A DNA stretch of 64,000 bases from Leifsonia sp. Leaf264 (GTDB taxonomy: Bacteria; Actinomycetota; Actinomycetes; Actinomycetales; Microbacteriaceae): NCBI RefSeq assembly GCF_001422325.1, contig NZ_LMMR01000001.1, forward strand, positions 125,256 to 189,255, written 5' to 3'. This document shows positions 38,762 to 47,916 of the stretch, one piece after another. The notes under the pieces are model-generated. The model was not told the DNA's origin. It did no database searches and worked only from the letters and a program-made list of their open reading frames with translations. Position 1 is the first letter of the stretch. Every line of letters begins with the position of its first letter. The translations under genes and the position numbers were made by a program.

Positions 38762-41155
38762 TCAGGGTGGGACCTCCACTTTATCCCGCGCCGCCGACAC
38801 CCTGATGCCGCTCCGACCAGACGCGCACGCCCCCATCGGCGGCCGGTGCGACGAGCACGAGACCCTGCTCGTCGGTGCGTTCGGCGATGGTGCCGACTCT
38901 CGCCAGGATGTCGAGGAGCTTCGCCGTCGGATGCCCGTAGCTGTTGCGGCGCCCACCGAGATGAGGCCGACGGTGGCGCTCAACCGCTCGTAGAGCTCGG
39001 CGCTCTGATCGGACGAGCCGTGATGCGCGACCTTGACGACGTCGGCCGGGACGACATCGGCCGAACGCAGCAGCGCGTCCTGGGAGTCCTCGCCGAGATC
39101 GCCGAGGAACATCGAGCTGAGTCCGGTGCCGGCGAAGCGCACAGTGACACTGCCGTCGTTCCCCGTCGCCATGGTGGCTGCATCCTGAGGCGGCCACAGC
39201 ACCTCCCAGCCGAGGTCGCCGAGTGAACCGGTCAACCCGGCGACCCCGCGCTCGATGCTGCTGCCGCTCTGCTGCAAGCGCGACAGGATGCGGCGGTCGG
39301 CGTCGGTCTCGGGCAGGCCGACGATCGACCTGTCGACGCGGCCGACGACGGCGTCGACGCCGCCGACATGGTCGAGGTCGTAGTGCGTGAGCACGAGCAG
39401 GTCGAGTCGATGGATGCCGAGGCTGTCGAGGCAGCGGCTCAACGGAGCAGGCTCAGGACCGGCGTCGATGAGGGCGTAGCTGGCGCCGTCGCGCACGACG
39501 ACGGCGTCACCCTGTCCGATGTCGCAGGCCGCGTACTGCCAGTCGGCGGGCATGGAGGCTGACCGCAGCACGGACGAGCCCACCAGGGCACCGCCGTAGG
39601 CACCGGCAGTGACGATGAGTCCGATGACGAGCGCACCGGCGACGCGGCCGCTCGCGCGTGCGTGCGCGTCGCGCCGTCGGCGCACGCCGAGCCAGACAGC
39701 GGCCGCCGTGACCAGGGCGAGGAGAACGGCCCCGGCCGCCCCACCGACCCACGGCAGCCGGGTCCAGGAGAGTCCGTCGACGGTGCGGGCGATCTGGGCG
39801 ATCCACGCCGCGGGCACCCAAGCGATCTGCAGGCACGCCGCACCGAGGCCAGGGAGAGCCGGCAGCAGCAGGCATCCGATCAGCCCGAGCACCGTGCCGA
39901 GCGGAGCGGCCGGTTCGGCGAGGAGATTGGCGAGCACCCCGGCCACCGGCAGCGTCGGGTCGAGCAGGACGAGGATCGGCTGACAGGCGAGTTGCGCCGC
40001 CGAGGGCACGGCGAGGGCGATCGCCAGCGGAGTCGGCATCCACCGTGCGAGCACGTCCGTCAGCGGCCGGGCCAGCAGCAGCAGTCCTGCCGTGGCGGCG
40101 ACCGAGAGCGCGAAGCCGTAACTGCGCGCCAGCCACGGATCGACCGCCAGCAGCACCGTGACGGCGACGGCCAGAGCCGGGATGCCACGACCTGGGCGCC
40201 CCACCCCGAACGCGAACAGCACGACCGTCGCCATCACGGCAGCACGCAGCACGCTCGGCTGGGGCGTCACGAGCACCACGAACCCGGCCAGCGCGACGAG
40301 GGCGAGCGCGTAACGTGCGCGTCGAGGAAGGCCGCAGACGCCGGCGAGGAGCACTGTCGCGGCGACGACGATGGCGCAGTTGGCGCCGGACACCGCTGTG
40401 AGGTGGCTCAGCGACGAGGTCTTCATCGCCGTGTCGAGCTCATCGGAGACCGCGCTCGTGTCGCCGATCGCCAGACCGGGCAGGAGGTCGCCGCCGTCGC
40501 CCGGCAGGGTCGCAGCAGCCGTCGCCAGGCCAGCCCGCAGCGGATCGGCCCAGCCGAGATACCACGGCGGCGGTGCGACCGTGCTGATCGGCCCCGTGGC
40601 GAACAGGAGGAAGGCGACGTCCTCGCCGGCATCCGTCGCTCGAACTGTGCCCTTCGCCCGCACAGTGCTGCCGATGCGCGGCCGCTCTCCCGCGACCTCA
40701 CCGAAGACGAGCATCGGGGCTGAGGCGCTGGCAGGAGCGGCGGTACCCTCGGGCCCGCGGCTCACCACCACGACGGCCCGCGCCTCGAAGCGCAGCTGCT
40801 CGGCCCCGGAGAAGGCGGCAGCTCCGTCGACCGGCGTCGCCGACACGACGGCCTCGACCATGACGGTGCGGTTCTCCTCAGCGGCCTCGACGAGCACTAC
40901 CGGGGAGCGCGCCGGCACGGCTGCCGCGATCGCCGTGCAGATCACCGACGTCGCCGCAGCGGCCAGGGCCGCGACGGCGATCAGGCGGCGTAGCCGCGCA
41001 GACCCGCGCGAGCGCACCAGCACGACGACAATGCCGATGGAGAGCAGGACGGCGGCTGCGGCCACCCAGCCCGCGGCATCCGGAACCCCGATCACGACGA
41101 AGGCGGCCGCCCAGGCTATGACGGCCGGCCAGGCCAGCCGCAACTCCGCTCGCAT
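38762..41155 (-). CDS. comEC: ComEC/Rec2 family DNA-uptake channel with C-terminal frameshift
   Basis: 797 codons in the uninterrupted frame. N-terminal membrane and OB-like part, the competence domain (SHLTAVSGANCAIVVA), about ten membrane segments, then a metallo-beta-lactamase domain (DIGQGDAVVV, LTHYDLDHVGGVD, VAHHGSSDQSAELYE). After LISVGA (residue 736) the frame turns into a Ser/Arg-rich tail without similarity, while the expected NSYGHPTAKLLDIL continues in another frame and ends at 38781. One lost base at about 38946-38950 explains it. Either the gene is damaged or the sequence has an error. It follows comEA by 5 bases. Confidence 0.9.
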   Translation of the reverse strand: MRAELRLAWPAVIAWAAAFVVIGVPDAAGWVAAAAVLLSIGIVVVLVRSRGSARLRRLIAVAALAAAATSVICTAIAAAVPARSPVVLVEAAEENRTVMVEAVVSATPVDGAAAFSGAEQLRFEARAVVVVSRGPEGTAAPASASAPMLVFGEVAGERPRIGSTVRAKGTVRATDAGEDVAFLLFATGPISTVAPPPWYLGWADPLRAGLATAAATLPGDGGDLLPGLAIGDTSAVSDELDTAMKTSSLSHLTAVSGANCAIVVAATVLLAGVCGLPRRARYALALVALAGFVVLVTPQPSVLRAAVMATVVLFAFGVGRPGRGIPALAVAVTVLLAVDPWLARSYGFALSVAATAGLLLLARPLTDVLARWMPTPLAIALAVPSAAQLACQPILVLLDPTLPVAGVLANLLAEPAAPLGTVLGLIGCLLLPALPGLGAACLQIAWVPAAWIAQIARTVDGLSWTRLPWVGGAAGAVLLALVTAAAVWLGVRRRRDAHARASGRVAGALVIGLIVTAGAYGGALVGSSVLRSASMPADWQYAACDIGQGDAVVVRDGASYALIDAGPEPAPLSRCLDSLGIHRLDLLVLTHYDLDHVGGVDAVVGRVDRSIVGLPETDADRRILSRLQQSGSSIERGVAGLTGSLGDLGWEVLWPPQDAATMATGNDGSVTVRFAGTGLSSMFLGDLGEDSQDALLRSADVVPADVVKVAHHGSSDQSAELYERLSATVGLISVGAATATGIRRRSSSTSWRESAPSPNAPTSRVSCSSHRPPMGACASGRSGIRVSAARDKVEVPP
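38781..38950 (-). pseudogene. comEC: Out-of-frame ComEC C-terminal segment
   Basis: This frame encodes NSYGHPTAKLLDILARVG and TDEQGLVLVAP, which is the normal end of the ComEC metallo-beta-lactamase domain (NxYGHP motif). It is separated from the main frame by a net one-base deletion. With one extra G (GCC GGC AAC) the two would join smoothly and stop at 38781. Confidence 0.8.
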
Positions 41156-41160
41156 GGCGC

Positions 41161-41892
41161 TCAGACCGTCACGAGCTCGCGCAGTGATTCGAAGGTCTTG
41201 TCGCCGATGCCGCTCACCTCACGCAACTCGTCGACGCTGGTGAAGCCTCCGTTGGCGTCGCGCCAGTCGAGGATGCGCTGCGCCAGGCTCGGTCCGATGC
41301 GCGGCAGGGTGTCGAGCTCGGCCAACGTGGCCCTGTTGAGATCGATCGGACCGGCGGATGCTGCACCCGGACTTACCGCGCCGCCTGGCGCGGCGCCGGT
41401 GCCGCCTCCGGCGACCGGGGGCGGCACCTCGCCGACGACGGGCACGTAGAGCTGCTCGCCGTCCGAGAGTTCCCGTGCGAGGTTCACGCCGCCGGGGTCG
41501 GCCGTGGACGAGAAACCGCCCGCAGCGGCCACGGCGTCCATCACGCGGGTGCCGGCGGTGAGCTCGTAGAGCCCCGGCCTGGAGACGGCGCCCAGCACGT
41601 GCACGAACAGGGCGGCTGTCTCCCGTTGCGGTTCCGACGCCGCGCCGAGTCCCGTCCCGGACGTCGGGTCCGAGGCCGATGTCGGACCCGATGTCGACCT
41701 CAGCCCGGCCGGCAGCTCGGCCCCATCAATGGTCTCGTCGCTTCCGCCGGCCCCGAGCATGGCGACGACGACGGTGGCGATGAGCGCGGCGATGACGAGC
41801 ACGACGACTCCGCCGACGGCCAGACGGACGCGCGGGGCCGCCCGTGCGGCCGGATCGAGCCGCCCGAGCGCGTCGTCGTCTGCGATGCCCAC
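41161..41892 (-). CDS. comEA: ComEA family DNA-binding competence protein
   Basis: 243 residues. One N-terminal membrane helix (LAVGGVVVLVIAALIATVVVA), a SLBB domain (HVLGAVSRPGLYEL...VMDAVAAAGG), a Gly/Pro/Ala linker and a helix-hairpin-helix pair (IDLNRATLAELDTLPRIGPSLAQRI, LREVSGIGDKTFESLREL). It binds double-stranded DNA outside the membrane and hands it to ComEC. GTG 41892 lies 6 bases after TAGCCT. Confidence 0.94.
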   Translation of the reverse strand: MGIADDDALGRLDPAARAAPRVRLAVGGVVVLVIAALIATVVVAMLGAGGSDETIDGAELPAGLRSTSGPTSASDPTSGTGLGAASEPQRETAALFVHVLGAVSRPGLYELTAGTRVMDAVAAAGGFSSTADPGGVNLARELSDGEQLYVPVVGEVPPPVAGGGTGAAPGGAVSPGAASAGPIDLNRATLAELDTLPRIGPSLAQRILDWRDANGGFTSVDELREVSGIGDKTFESLRELVTV

Positions 41893-41898
41893 CGGGTC

Positions 41899-41904
41899 AG
41901 GCTA
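41899..41904 (-). promoter_or_regulatory. -10 box (TAGCCT) of the comEA-comEC operon, leaderless
   Basis: TAGCCT on the minus strand followed by GACCCG and the GTG start of comEA. No clear -35 box. Confidence 0.5.
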
Positions 41905-41960
41905 GGTCGCCGTCGTCGGACCCCACCGCGCCGCCGCCGGATCGCGGCGGCAACCTGACG

Positions 41961-41996
41961 CGAGAAGGGCTGGGGAGGAATCCCCAGCCCTTCTCG
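41961..41996 (-). terminator. 16-bp stem with GGAA-type loop, leuS terminator
   Basis: Arms 41961-41976 and 41981-41996 are exact reverse complements around a four-base loop, 34 bases past the leuS stop on the minus strand and upstream of comEA. Confidence 0.85.
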
Positions 41997-42030
41997 TCGG
42001 CCCGCCCGCTTCGCGGACAGGAGCAGTCGG

Positions 42031-44682
42031 TCAGCCCTTGGTGGCGATGCTCACGACCTTGGGCGCGCGCACGATGACGTTCACGATCTCGCGATCGCCG
42101 ATGGAGCGCACGACACCGGCCGAGGCCCGAGCCAGGGCCTCGAGCTCCTCAGCCGAGATGTTCGGCGAGACGGTGAGCTTGTCGCGCACCTTGCCGTCGA
42201 CCTGCACCACGGCGGTGACGGACTCGGCGATGAGCAGGTTGGGATCGGCCTTGCGCCACTGCACCAGCGCGATGCCGGGCTGGTAACCGAGCTTCTCCCA
42301 CATGTCCTCTGCCGTGTAGGGCGCGAACAGGTTGAGGGCCATGGCGGTGACCTCAGCGGCCTCGCGCACGGCGGCATCCGCTGGTCCGGCTCCCGAGTCG
42401 ATCACCTTGCGGGTGGCGTTCACGAGTTCCATGAGGCGGGCGACGACGACGTTGAACTTGAACGACTCGACCAAGCCGGGTGCGTCGGCGAGGAAGCGGT
42501 GGGTCACCCGTCGCAGGGCGGGGTCGCCGGTCTTCCAGAGCACGTCGGGGGTCGACGAGACGTCCTTCGCGACGCGCCAGGCACGCGCGAGGAACTTCGA
42601 GGAGCCCACCGGGGAGACGTCGTTCCAGTCGATGTCGTCCTCCGGCGGACCGGCGAACGCCATCGTCAGGCGCACGGCGTCGACGCCGTGCTTCTCCACC
42701 TCTTCGGTGAAGTAGACGATGTTGCCCTTGCTCTTGCTCATCTTGGAGCCATCGAGGATGACCATGCCCTGGTTGAGCAGGGCGGAGAACGGCTCGGTGA
42801 AGCTGAGGTAGCCGAGGTCGAACAGCACCTTGGTGATGAAGCGCGCGTAGAGCAGGTGCAGGATGGCGTGCTCGACGCCGCCGACGTACTGGTCGACCGG
42901 CGCCCAGCGCTCGGCCTCCTTCGGGTCGAACGCCTTGGTGTCGTCGTTCGGGTTCAGGAAGCGCAGGAAGTACCACGAGCTGTCCACGAAGGTGTCCATG
43001 GTGTCGGCGTCGCGGCGGGCCGGAGTGCCGTCGATGGGGTTGGGCACGTTGACCCAGTCTTCTGCGGCACCCAGGGGCGAGGTGCCCTTGGGCTTCAGGT
43101 CGAGACCCTCGGCATCCGGGAGCAGAACCGGAAGCTGGTCCTCGGGAACCGGGACCTCGGTGCCGTCAGCACCGTGGATGATCGGGATGGGCGTGCCCCA
43201 GTAGCGCTGGCGCGAGATGAGCCAGTCGCGCAGCCGGTAGTTCTTCGCCGCACGACCCCGGCCCTCCGCCGCGAGGATCTCGATGACCTTCTTGATGGCG
43301 TTCGACTTCGACAGTCCCGTGAGCGGACCCGAGTTCATCAGGCGTCCCTCGCCCACGAGTGCGATGCCGGTGTCGACAGGGTCGGTGCTCTCGACGTCAG
43401 GCAGGACTGGATCGCCGTGCTCGTCGATGTCGATCACGGGGATGACACCGGTGACAGGGGCGTTCACGTCGACGACCACGCGCACCGGCAGGTCGAACGC
43501 CCGCGCGAAGTCGAGGTCGCGCTGGTCGTGGGCCGGCACTGCCATGACGGCGCCGTGGCCGTAATCGGCCAACACGTAGTCCGCGGCCCAGATGGGCAGC
43601 TTCTCGCCATTGACCGGGTTGACGGCGTAGCGGCCGAGGAAGACTCCGGTCTTCTCGCGGTCGGTGGCCTGGCGCTCCATCTCGGTCGACTTCTGCACGG
43701 CCGCGAGGTAGGTGCCGAAGCGCTCCTGGATCTCAGGCGTGGACCCGTCGACCAGTTCGGCGGCCAGGTCGGAGTCCGGAGCCACGACCATGAAAGTCGC
43801 TCCCCAGAGGGTGTCCGGACGCGTCGTGAAGACCGTGACGCGCTCCTCGCGGCCCTCGATCTCGAACTCGACATCGGCGCCGATGGATCGGCCGATCCAG
43901 TTGCGCTGCATGTTGAGCACCTTGGCCGGCCACGAACCCTCGAGCTGGTTCAGGTCGTCGAGCAGGCGGTCCGCGTAGTCGGTGATGCGGAAGTACCACT
44001 GCGTGAGCTTCTTCTTGACGACGACGGCGCCGCTGCGCTCGGAGGTGCCGTCGGGCAGCACCTGCTCGTTCGCGAGCACGGTGAGGTCGACCGGGTCCCA
44101 GTTCACCCAGCTGTCCTTGCGGTACGCCAGGCCCTTCTTGTAGAGCTGCAGGAACAGCCACTGGTTCCACTTGTAGTACTCGGGGTCGCTCGTGTGCAGC
44201 TCGCGCTCCCAGTCGAAGCTGGTCGCGTACAGGCGCATGCTGGCCTTCTGCTGCGCGATGTTGTCGTAGGTCCAGCCGCGCGGGTCGATGCCGCGCTTGA
44301 TGGCGGCGTTCTCGGCCGGCAGGCCGAACGAGTCCCAGCCGATCGGATGCATCACGTTGAAGCCCTGCTGGCGCCAGTACCGGGCCACCACGTCGCCGAG
44401 AGCGTAGACCTCGGCGTGCCCCATGTGCAGGTCGCCCGAGGGGTACGGGAACATGTCGAGCACGTACTTGCGCGGGCGCTTGTCGTCGGGATCGCCGGAG
44501 CGGAAGGGCTTCATCTCGTCCCAGACGGGCAGCCACTTCTTCTGGATGGAGGCGAAGTCGTAGACCTCGTCCTCGCCGGGCGCGCTGCTCGCGGACTCGT
44601 GCTCGTGTGCCACGTGACTCTCAATCGATACGGAAGTGATGATGGGAGCGCCATTGCTCGAGGGCGGCCTTGTGCGAAACAT
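42031..44682 (-). CDS. leuS: Leucyl-tRNA synthetase
   Basis: 883 residues, class I synthetase. HIGH-type motif HMGH ([10 protein letters not shown]), editing domain, KMSKS ([15 protein letters not shown]) and the C-terminal anticodon-binding region. ATG 44682 chosen; GTG 44598 (VAHEHES...) is an alternative that trims an unconserved 28 residues. The 57-bp gap to the PabB-like gene has a TAAAGT -10 box but is too short for a T-box riboswitch. Confidence 0.97.
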   Translation of the reverse strand: MFRTRPPSSNGAPIITSVSIESHVAHEHESASSAPGEDEVYDFASIQKKWLPVWDEMKPFRSGDPDDKRPRKYVLDMFPYPSGDLHMGHAEVYALGDVVARYWRQQGFNVMHPIGWDSFGLPAENAAIKRGIDPRGWTYDNIAQQKASMRLYATSFDWERELHTSDPEYYKWNQWLFLQLYKKGLAYRKDSWVNWDPVDLTVLANEQVLPDGTSERSGAVVVKKKLTQWYFRITDYADRLLDDLNQLEGSWPAKVLNMQRNWIGRSIGADVEFEIEGREERVTVFTTRPDTLWGATFMVVAPDSDLAAELVDGSTPEIQERFGTYLAAVQKSTEMERQATDREKTGVFLGRYAVNPVNGEKLPIWAADYVLADYGHGAVMAVPAHDQRDLDFARAFDLPVRVVVDVNAPVTGVIPVIDIDEHGDPVLPDVESTDPVDTGIALVGEGRLMNSGPLTGLSKSNAIKKVIEILAAEGRGRAAKNYRLRDWLISRQRYWGTPIPIIHGADGTEVPVPEDQLPVLLPDAEGLDLKPKGTSPLGAAEDWVNVPNPIDGTPARRDADTMDTFVDSSWYFLRFLNPNDDTKAFDPKEAERWAPVDQYVGGVEHAILHLLYARFITKVLFDLGYLSFTEPFSALLNQGMVILDGSKMSKSKGNIVYFTEEVEKHGVDAVRLTMAFAGPPEDDIDWNDVSPVGSSKFLARAWRVAKDVSSTPDVLWKTGDPALRRVTHRFLADAPGLVESFKFNVVVARLMELVNATRKVIDSGAGPADAAVREAAEVTAMALNLFAPYTAEDMWEKLGYQPGIALVQWRKADPNLLIAESVTAVVQVDGKVRDKLTVSPNISAEELEALARASAGVVRSIGDREIVNVIVRAPKVVSIATKG

Positions 44683-44739
44683 GGCTGTAACCAAGATTCC
44701 ACTTTACTGAACAGCGCCGCGGATGCCGCATTCCCGGGC

Positions 44740-46131
44740 TCACCGAGCGGAATGGACGCCCAGCACCGCCAGGAGCGCACGCGCCTTCACACGAGTCTCC
44801 TCCACCTCCTCGGCCGGTATCGAGAGCGCCGTGATGCCTCCGCCGGAACCTATCGTGGCGGCATCCGTCGTCAGGACGATCGAACGGATGACCATCGCGA
44901 GGTCGATCGAGCCGTCGACACCGAGGAAGCCGAAAGCGCCCGAGTAGATGCCCCGTGGGCCCTGCTCGAGCCCGGCGAGGATGCGCATGGCGCTGATCTT
45001 GGGCGCCCCGGTCATAGACCCGGCTGGGAAGCAGGCCTCGACGGCGTCGATGCCCGTGAGCCCGGCGTCGAGCTCAGCCTCGACTGTCGACACGAGCTGG
45101 TGCACCTGCGCGTAGCTCTCGACGGCGAGCAGACTGGTCACCCGGACACTCCCCAGAGCCGCGACGCGCCCCAGGTCGTTGCGCATGAGGTCGACGATCA
45201 TCAGGTTCTCGGCCTGTTCCTTGTCGCTCGCCTCGAGTTCGGCCCGCAGGTCGATGTCCTCGACGACGGATCGACCGCGCGGCCGCGTGCCCTTGATCGG
45301 CTTCGTGATGACGTGTCCGGAGGAGGACACCTGCAGGAACTGCTCCGGCGATGAGCTGAGCAGAGCGAGATCACCGAAGCGCAGCAGGCCGCCGTGGTGC
45401 GACGGGCTGGCGGCACGCAGCCTGCCATAGGTGTCCAGGGCGTCGAAGCGTCCGTCGACCGTGATGGTGTTGGTGAGGCACAACTGGTAGGCGTCGCCGC
45501 GACCGATGGCCCGTTGGCACTGGTCGATGAGCCGTTCGTATTCGGCTGGATCGTGGCGCCATCTCGCGCTGACTCCTCCAGCCACTGCCGGCCGGGCTGC
45601 TCGTGGCAGGTCGCCGTCGGCTTCGGCGTCGGCTTCGACGACAGACCGGACACGTTCCAGCCAGGCACCGAAACCCGCGCTGTCTGCGGCGCTCTCGAGG
45701 GCGATGACCCGCACCGAGCGCGAGCCGTGGTCGAACTCGAGCGCTCGGTCGATGAATTGGAAGGCGGCATCCGGATGCGGCGACAGGGGCAGTGCAACCC
45801 CCGTCGTCCGTGCTCCCACCTCGTAGCCGAGCCAGCCGACCCAGCCGAGCGGGCGGCCCGCGAGGGCTGGCGAAGGCCCGGCGGCGGTGCCACGAGCATC
45901 GGACCCCGTGTCGCCCGCTTCAGCCAGCCGCGCGCGGAGGAATCCGAAGACGTCATCGCCCGGGCCGAACGACGACACGGCGTCGGTAGACGAGGGGGCA
46001 CCCATCCAGCTGCGCCCGTGCTCGGCATCAGGGCCGGCATCGAGCCAGAACGAGTGACTCTCGGTGCCGAACAGGTCGGTGAAGACCCGCTCCGGATCGC
46101 GCCAGGCGTTCAGCGCGATGATCCGGGGCAT
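44740..46131 (-). CDS. pabB: Aminodeoxychorismate synthase component I (PabB-like)
   Basis: 463 residues, chorismate-binding fold. The PIKGTRPRG motif (PabB-type Lys, where TrpE has Ala) indicates 4-amino-4-deoxychorismate formation for folate, rather than anthranilate. Also LMIVDLMRNDLGRV, CFPAGSMTGAPKISAM and RGIYSGAFGFLG. ATG 46131 lies 6 bases after TAGGCT. No pabA or pabC is next to it. Confidence 0.9.
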   Translation of the reverse strand: MPRIIALNAWRDPERVFTDLFGTESHSFWLDAGPDAEHGRSWMGAPSSTDAVSSFGPGDDVFGFLRARLAEAGDTGSDARGTAAGPSPALAGRPLGWVGWLGYEVGARTTGVALPLSPHPDAAFQFIDRALEFDHGSRSVRVIALESAADSAGFGAWLERVRSVVEADAEADGDLPRAARPAVAGGVSARWRHDPAEYERLIDQCQRAIGRGDAYQLCLTNTITVDGRFDALDTYGRLRAASPSHHGGLLRFGDLALLSSSPEQFLQVSSSGHVITKPIKGTRPRGRSVVEDIDLRAELEASDKEQAENLMIVDLMRNDLGRVAALGSVRVTSLLAVESYAQVHQLVSTVEAELDAGLTGIDAVEACFPAGSMTGAPKISAMRILAGLEQGPRGIYSGAFGFLGVDGSIDLAMVIRSIVLTTDAATIGSGGGITALSIPAEEVEETRVKARALLAVLGVHSAR

Positions 46132-46137
46132 CCGTCC

Positions 46138-46143
46138 AGCCTA
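46138..46143 (-). promoter_or_regulatory. -10 box (TAGGCT) for the PabB-like gene, leaderless
   Basis: TAGGCT on the minus strand, then GGACGG, then ATG 46131. Confidence 0.5.
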
Positions 46144-46161
46144 GAGCCGGTGCCAAGCACA

Positions 46162-46200
46162 CGAGAGGCGGACGCCCGGGGGAAGGGCATCCGCCTCTCG
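46162..46200 (-). terminator. 16-bp stem-loop, terminator of the M28 peptidase gene
   Basis: Arms 46162-46177 and 46185-46200 pair fully on the minus strand with one G-U pair (a C-A mismatch on the plus strand), 17 bases past the peptidase stop. The wobble polarity supports use by minus-strand RNA. Confidence 0.8.
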
Positions 46201-46217
46201 GCTCACTCGGACGTCAC

Positions 46218-47792
46218 TCAGCGGAACGAGTGGCTTCCGTGGTTCTGCACGTGCTCCTTGATCTTCTCGAAGCCGTTGCCGTGACCCTTGCCCCAGCCGT
46301 GGCCGTGCTTCCAGGTCTTGACCTTGGCGAAGGCCAGGGTGGCGTGGGCCGCGGCGTCGGCCATCTGCTCGAAGACCACGGGGTCGACATTGGCCGTCGT
46401 GTCGCAGGCCTGGTGGTAGCAGGGATCGTACGGGGCTCCGGCTGTTCCGCCGAAGGTCGCAGCCTCCTCGTCGGTCTTGATGCCCTCGGCTCCGGTGAAC
46501 AGGCCACCGGCGGGGATGCCGTTCTCGATGAAGCCGAAGTAGTCGCTGCGGCCGTCGAACTCGGTGGGCGCCGTGGCCAGCCCCTTCGCGCCGAAGTAGT
46601 CGGTGAAGACCTTCTCGATCTCGGCCGAACCATCGGGTCCTGCCGCACCGAACGCGTCCCCGTCGCCGTCGTAGACGAAGCGCACGGCGTTGGGTGAGCC
46701 GACCATGTCGAAGTTGAGGTTGACCGCTGTGGCAGCGATCTGCTTCTCCGACAGCTGCGACACGTAGTAGTTCGAGCCCTGCAGGCCGTCCTCCTCGCCG
46801 CTCCAGAATGCGAACCGCACGCGGTTCTGCGGCTGGATGTGCAGACGCTTCAGCTGGATCGCGGTCTCGAGCAGCGTCGCCGCACCGGTGCCGTTGTCGT
46901 TGATACCGGGGCCCTCGGCAACCGAGTCGAGGTGAGCGCCCACCACGACGGTCTCCGAGGCGCGACCCGAGGTGTCGGCGAGAACGTTGAACGTCTCGGT
47001 CTCCTTCAACGTGCCGTCGACGAAGACCCGGGCCGCCGCGCCGGTCGTCGCCGCGATGGACTCGCCGATCGCGAAGCTGGTGCCGACCGCGGGGATGGCG
47101 GATGCCGTTCCCAGGGTGCCGGCGACGACGCCGGTGCGATCGTCGCCGGGCACGTCGTTGCCCTGGTTGAAGACGATGGCGGCTGTCGCGCCGGCCGTGG
47201 CGGCATTGGCGACCTTGTCGGAGAACGGGCAGGTGCCGCGCTGCAGCAGCGCTATCGCGCCCACGACGAAGCCGGTGAAGTCGGCCGCCTCGCAGCCGCT
47301 GGTCGAGGCACGATCACCGGTGAGGTTGAGGTCCACGGGCACGACGGGTCCTGAGACGTCTCCTGACGCCGAGTAGCTCATCGCCGAGAATTCATCGGCG
47401 GTGTAGACGGTGGGTGTCGGCGCCGTCAGTTCGAAGGCGGAGTCGTTCAGCACGAACTGCTCGTAGCTGAAGTACTGCCTGCTGGTCTTGTAGCCGGCCT
47501 TCGCCAGCTGCTTCTCCACGTAGGCGCCCGAGGCCTTGTGGCCCGCTGTTCCCGCTGCGCGATTGCCGTCGTTCTTGGCTCCGATGGACTGGAGGGCCTC
47601 GAGGTGGCGGGTCAGGCCGTCCGCGGTGATGGCCTTGCGGAGGGCGAAGGAGTTGAGTCGCTCCCAGCCGTCACCGCCGCCGCCCTGGGACCCGGAGGCC
47701 AGCGCCGGGGAGACTCCGGTCATGGCCAGGGCGCCGCCGAGCATGATGCTCGTGGCGATGGCCAGTCCTCGCTTCATCTGCGTTCTGTTCAC
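46218..47792 (-). CDS. Secreted M28 family aminopeptidase with PA domain
   Basis: 524 residues. Sec signal peptide (MNRTQMKRG, hydrophobic core, ALAS-GS near residue 33). A protease-associated domain (about residues 130-260: GTCPFSDKVANAATAGATAAIVFNQ) is inserted before the zinc peptidase core with ligands in VGAHLDSV, GINDNGTG, SGEEDGLQGS, FDMVGS and CYHQACD. It cleaves N-terminal residues from peptides outside the cell. The last 34 residues are His/Gly-rich (seven His), a possible metal-binding or surface tail. GTG start with AAGGAG before it. Confidence 0.94.
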   Translation of the reverse strand: MNRTQMKRGLAIATSIMLGGALAMTGVSPALASGSQGGGGDGWERLNSFALRKAITADGLTRHLEALQSIGAKNDGNRAAGTAGHKASGAYVEKQLAKAGYKTSRQYFSYEQFVLNDSAFELTAPTPTVYTADEFSAMSYSASGDVSGPVVPVDLNLTGDRASTSGCEAADFTGFVVGAIALLQRGTCPFSDKVANAATAGATAAIVFNQGNDVPGDDRTGVVAGTLGTASAIPAVGTSFAIGESIAATTGAAARVFVDGTLKETETFNVLADTSGRASETVVVGAHLDSVAEGPGINDNGTGAATLLETAIQLKRLHIQPQNRVRFAFWSGEEDGLQGSNYYVSQLSEKQIAATAVNLNFDMVGSPNAVRFVYDGDGDAFGAAGPDGSAEIEKVFTDYFGAKGLATAPTEFDGRSDYFGFIENGIPAGGLFTGAEGIKTDEEAATFGGTAGAPYDPCYHQACDTTANVDPVVFEQMADAAAHATLAFAKVKTWKHGHGWGKGHGNGFEKIKEHVQNHGSHSFR

Positions 47793-47858
47793 TGCTGCTC
47801 CTTCTGGGGAGTCGAGTGTTCCGAGCCGCCGGCATGGATGACGCCGACATCACCCTCG

Positions 47859-47877
47859 AACCTAGCCCCGATCGGGG
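47859..47877 (-). promoter_or_regulatory. M28 peptidase -10 box with adjacent 12-bp palindrome
   Basis: TAGGTT (47859-47864, minus strand) is a possible -10 box about 65 bases upstream of the peptidase GTG. Immediately upstream lies CCCCGATCGGGG (47866-47877), a perfect 12-bp palindrome in the spacer position, where an operator would act. The rest of the gap 47793-47916 shows nothing clear. Confidence 0.35.
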
Positions 47878-47916
47878 GACACGCGGGTGTGAAAGTTCTC
47901 ATCCGCAGCAATGTCC

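Noticed and set aside
44683-44739. Possible T-box riboswitch before leuS
   Set aside because: Only 57 bases separate the PabB-like stop and the leuS start, too short for a T-box, and no specifier or T-box core is seen.
42499-45354. A 951-codon plus-strand open frame opposite leuS and the PabB-like gene
   Set aside because: Shadow frame with Arg/Val/Asp-rich composition; leuS is certain on the other strand.
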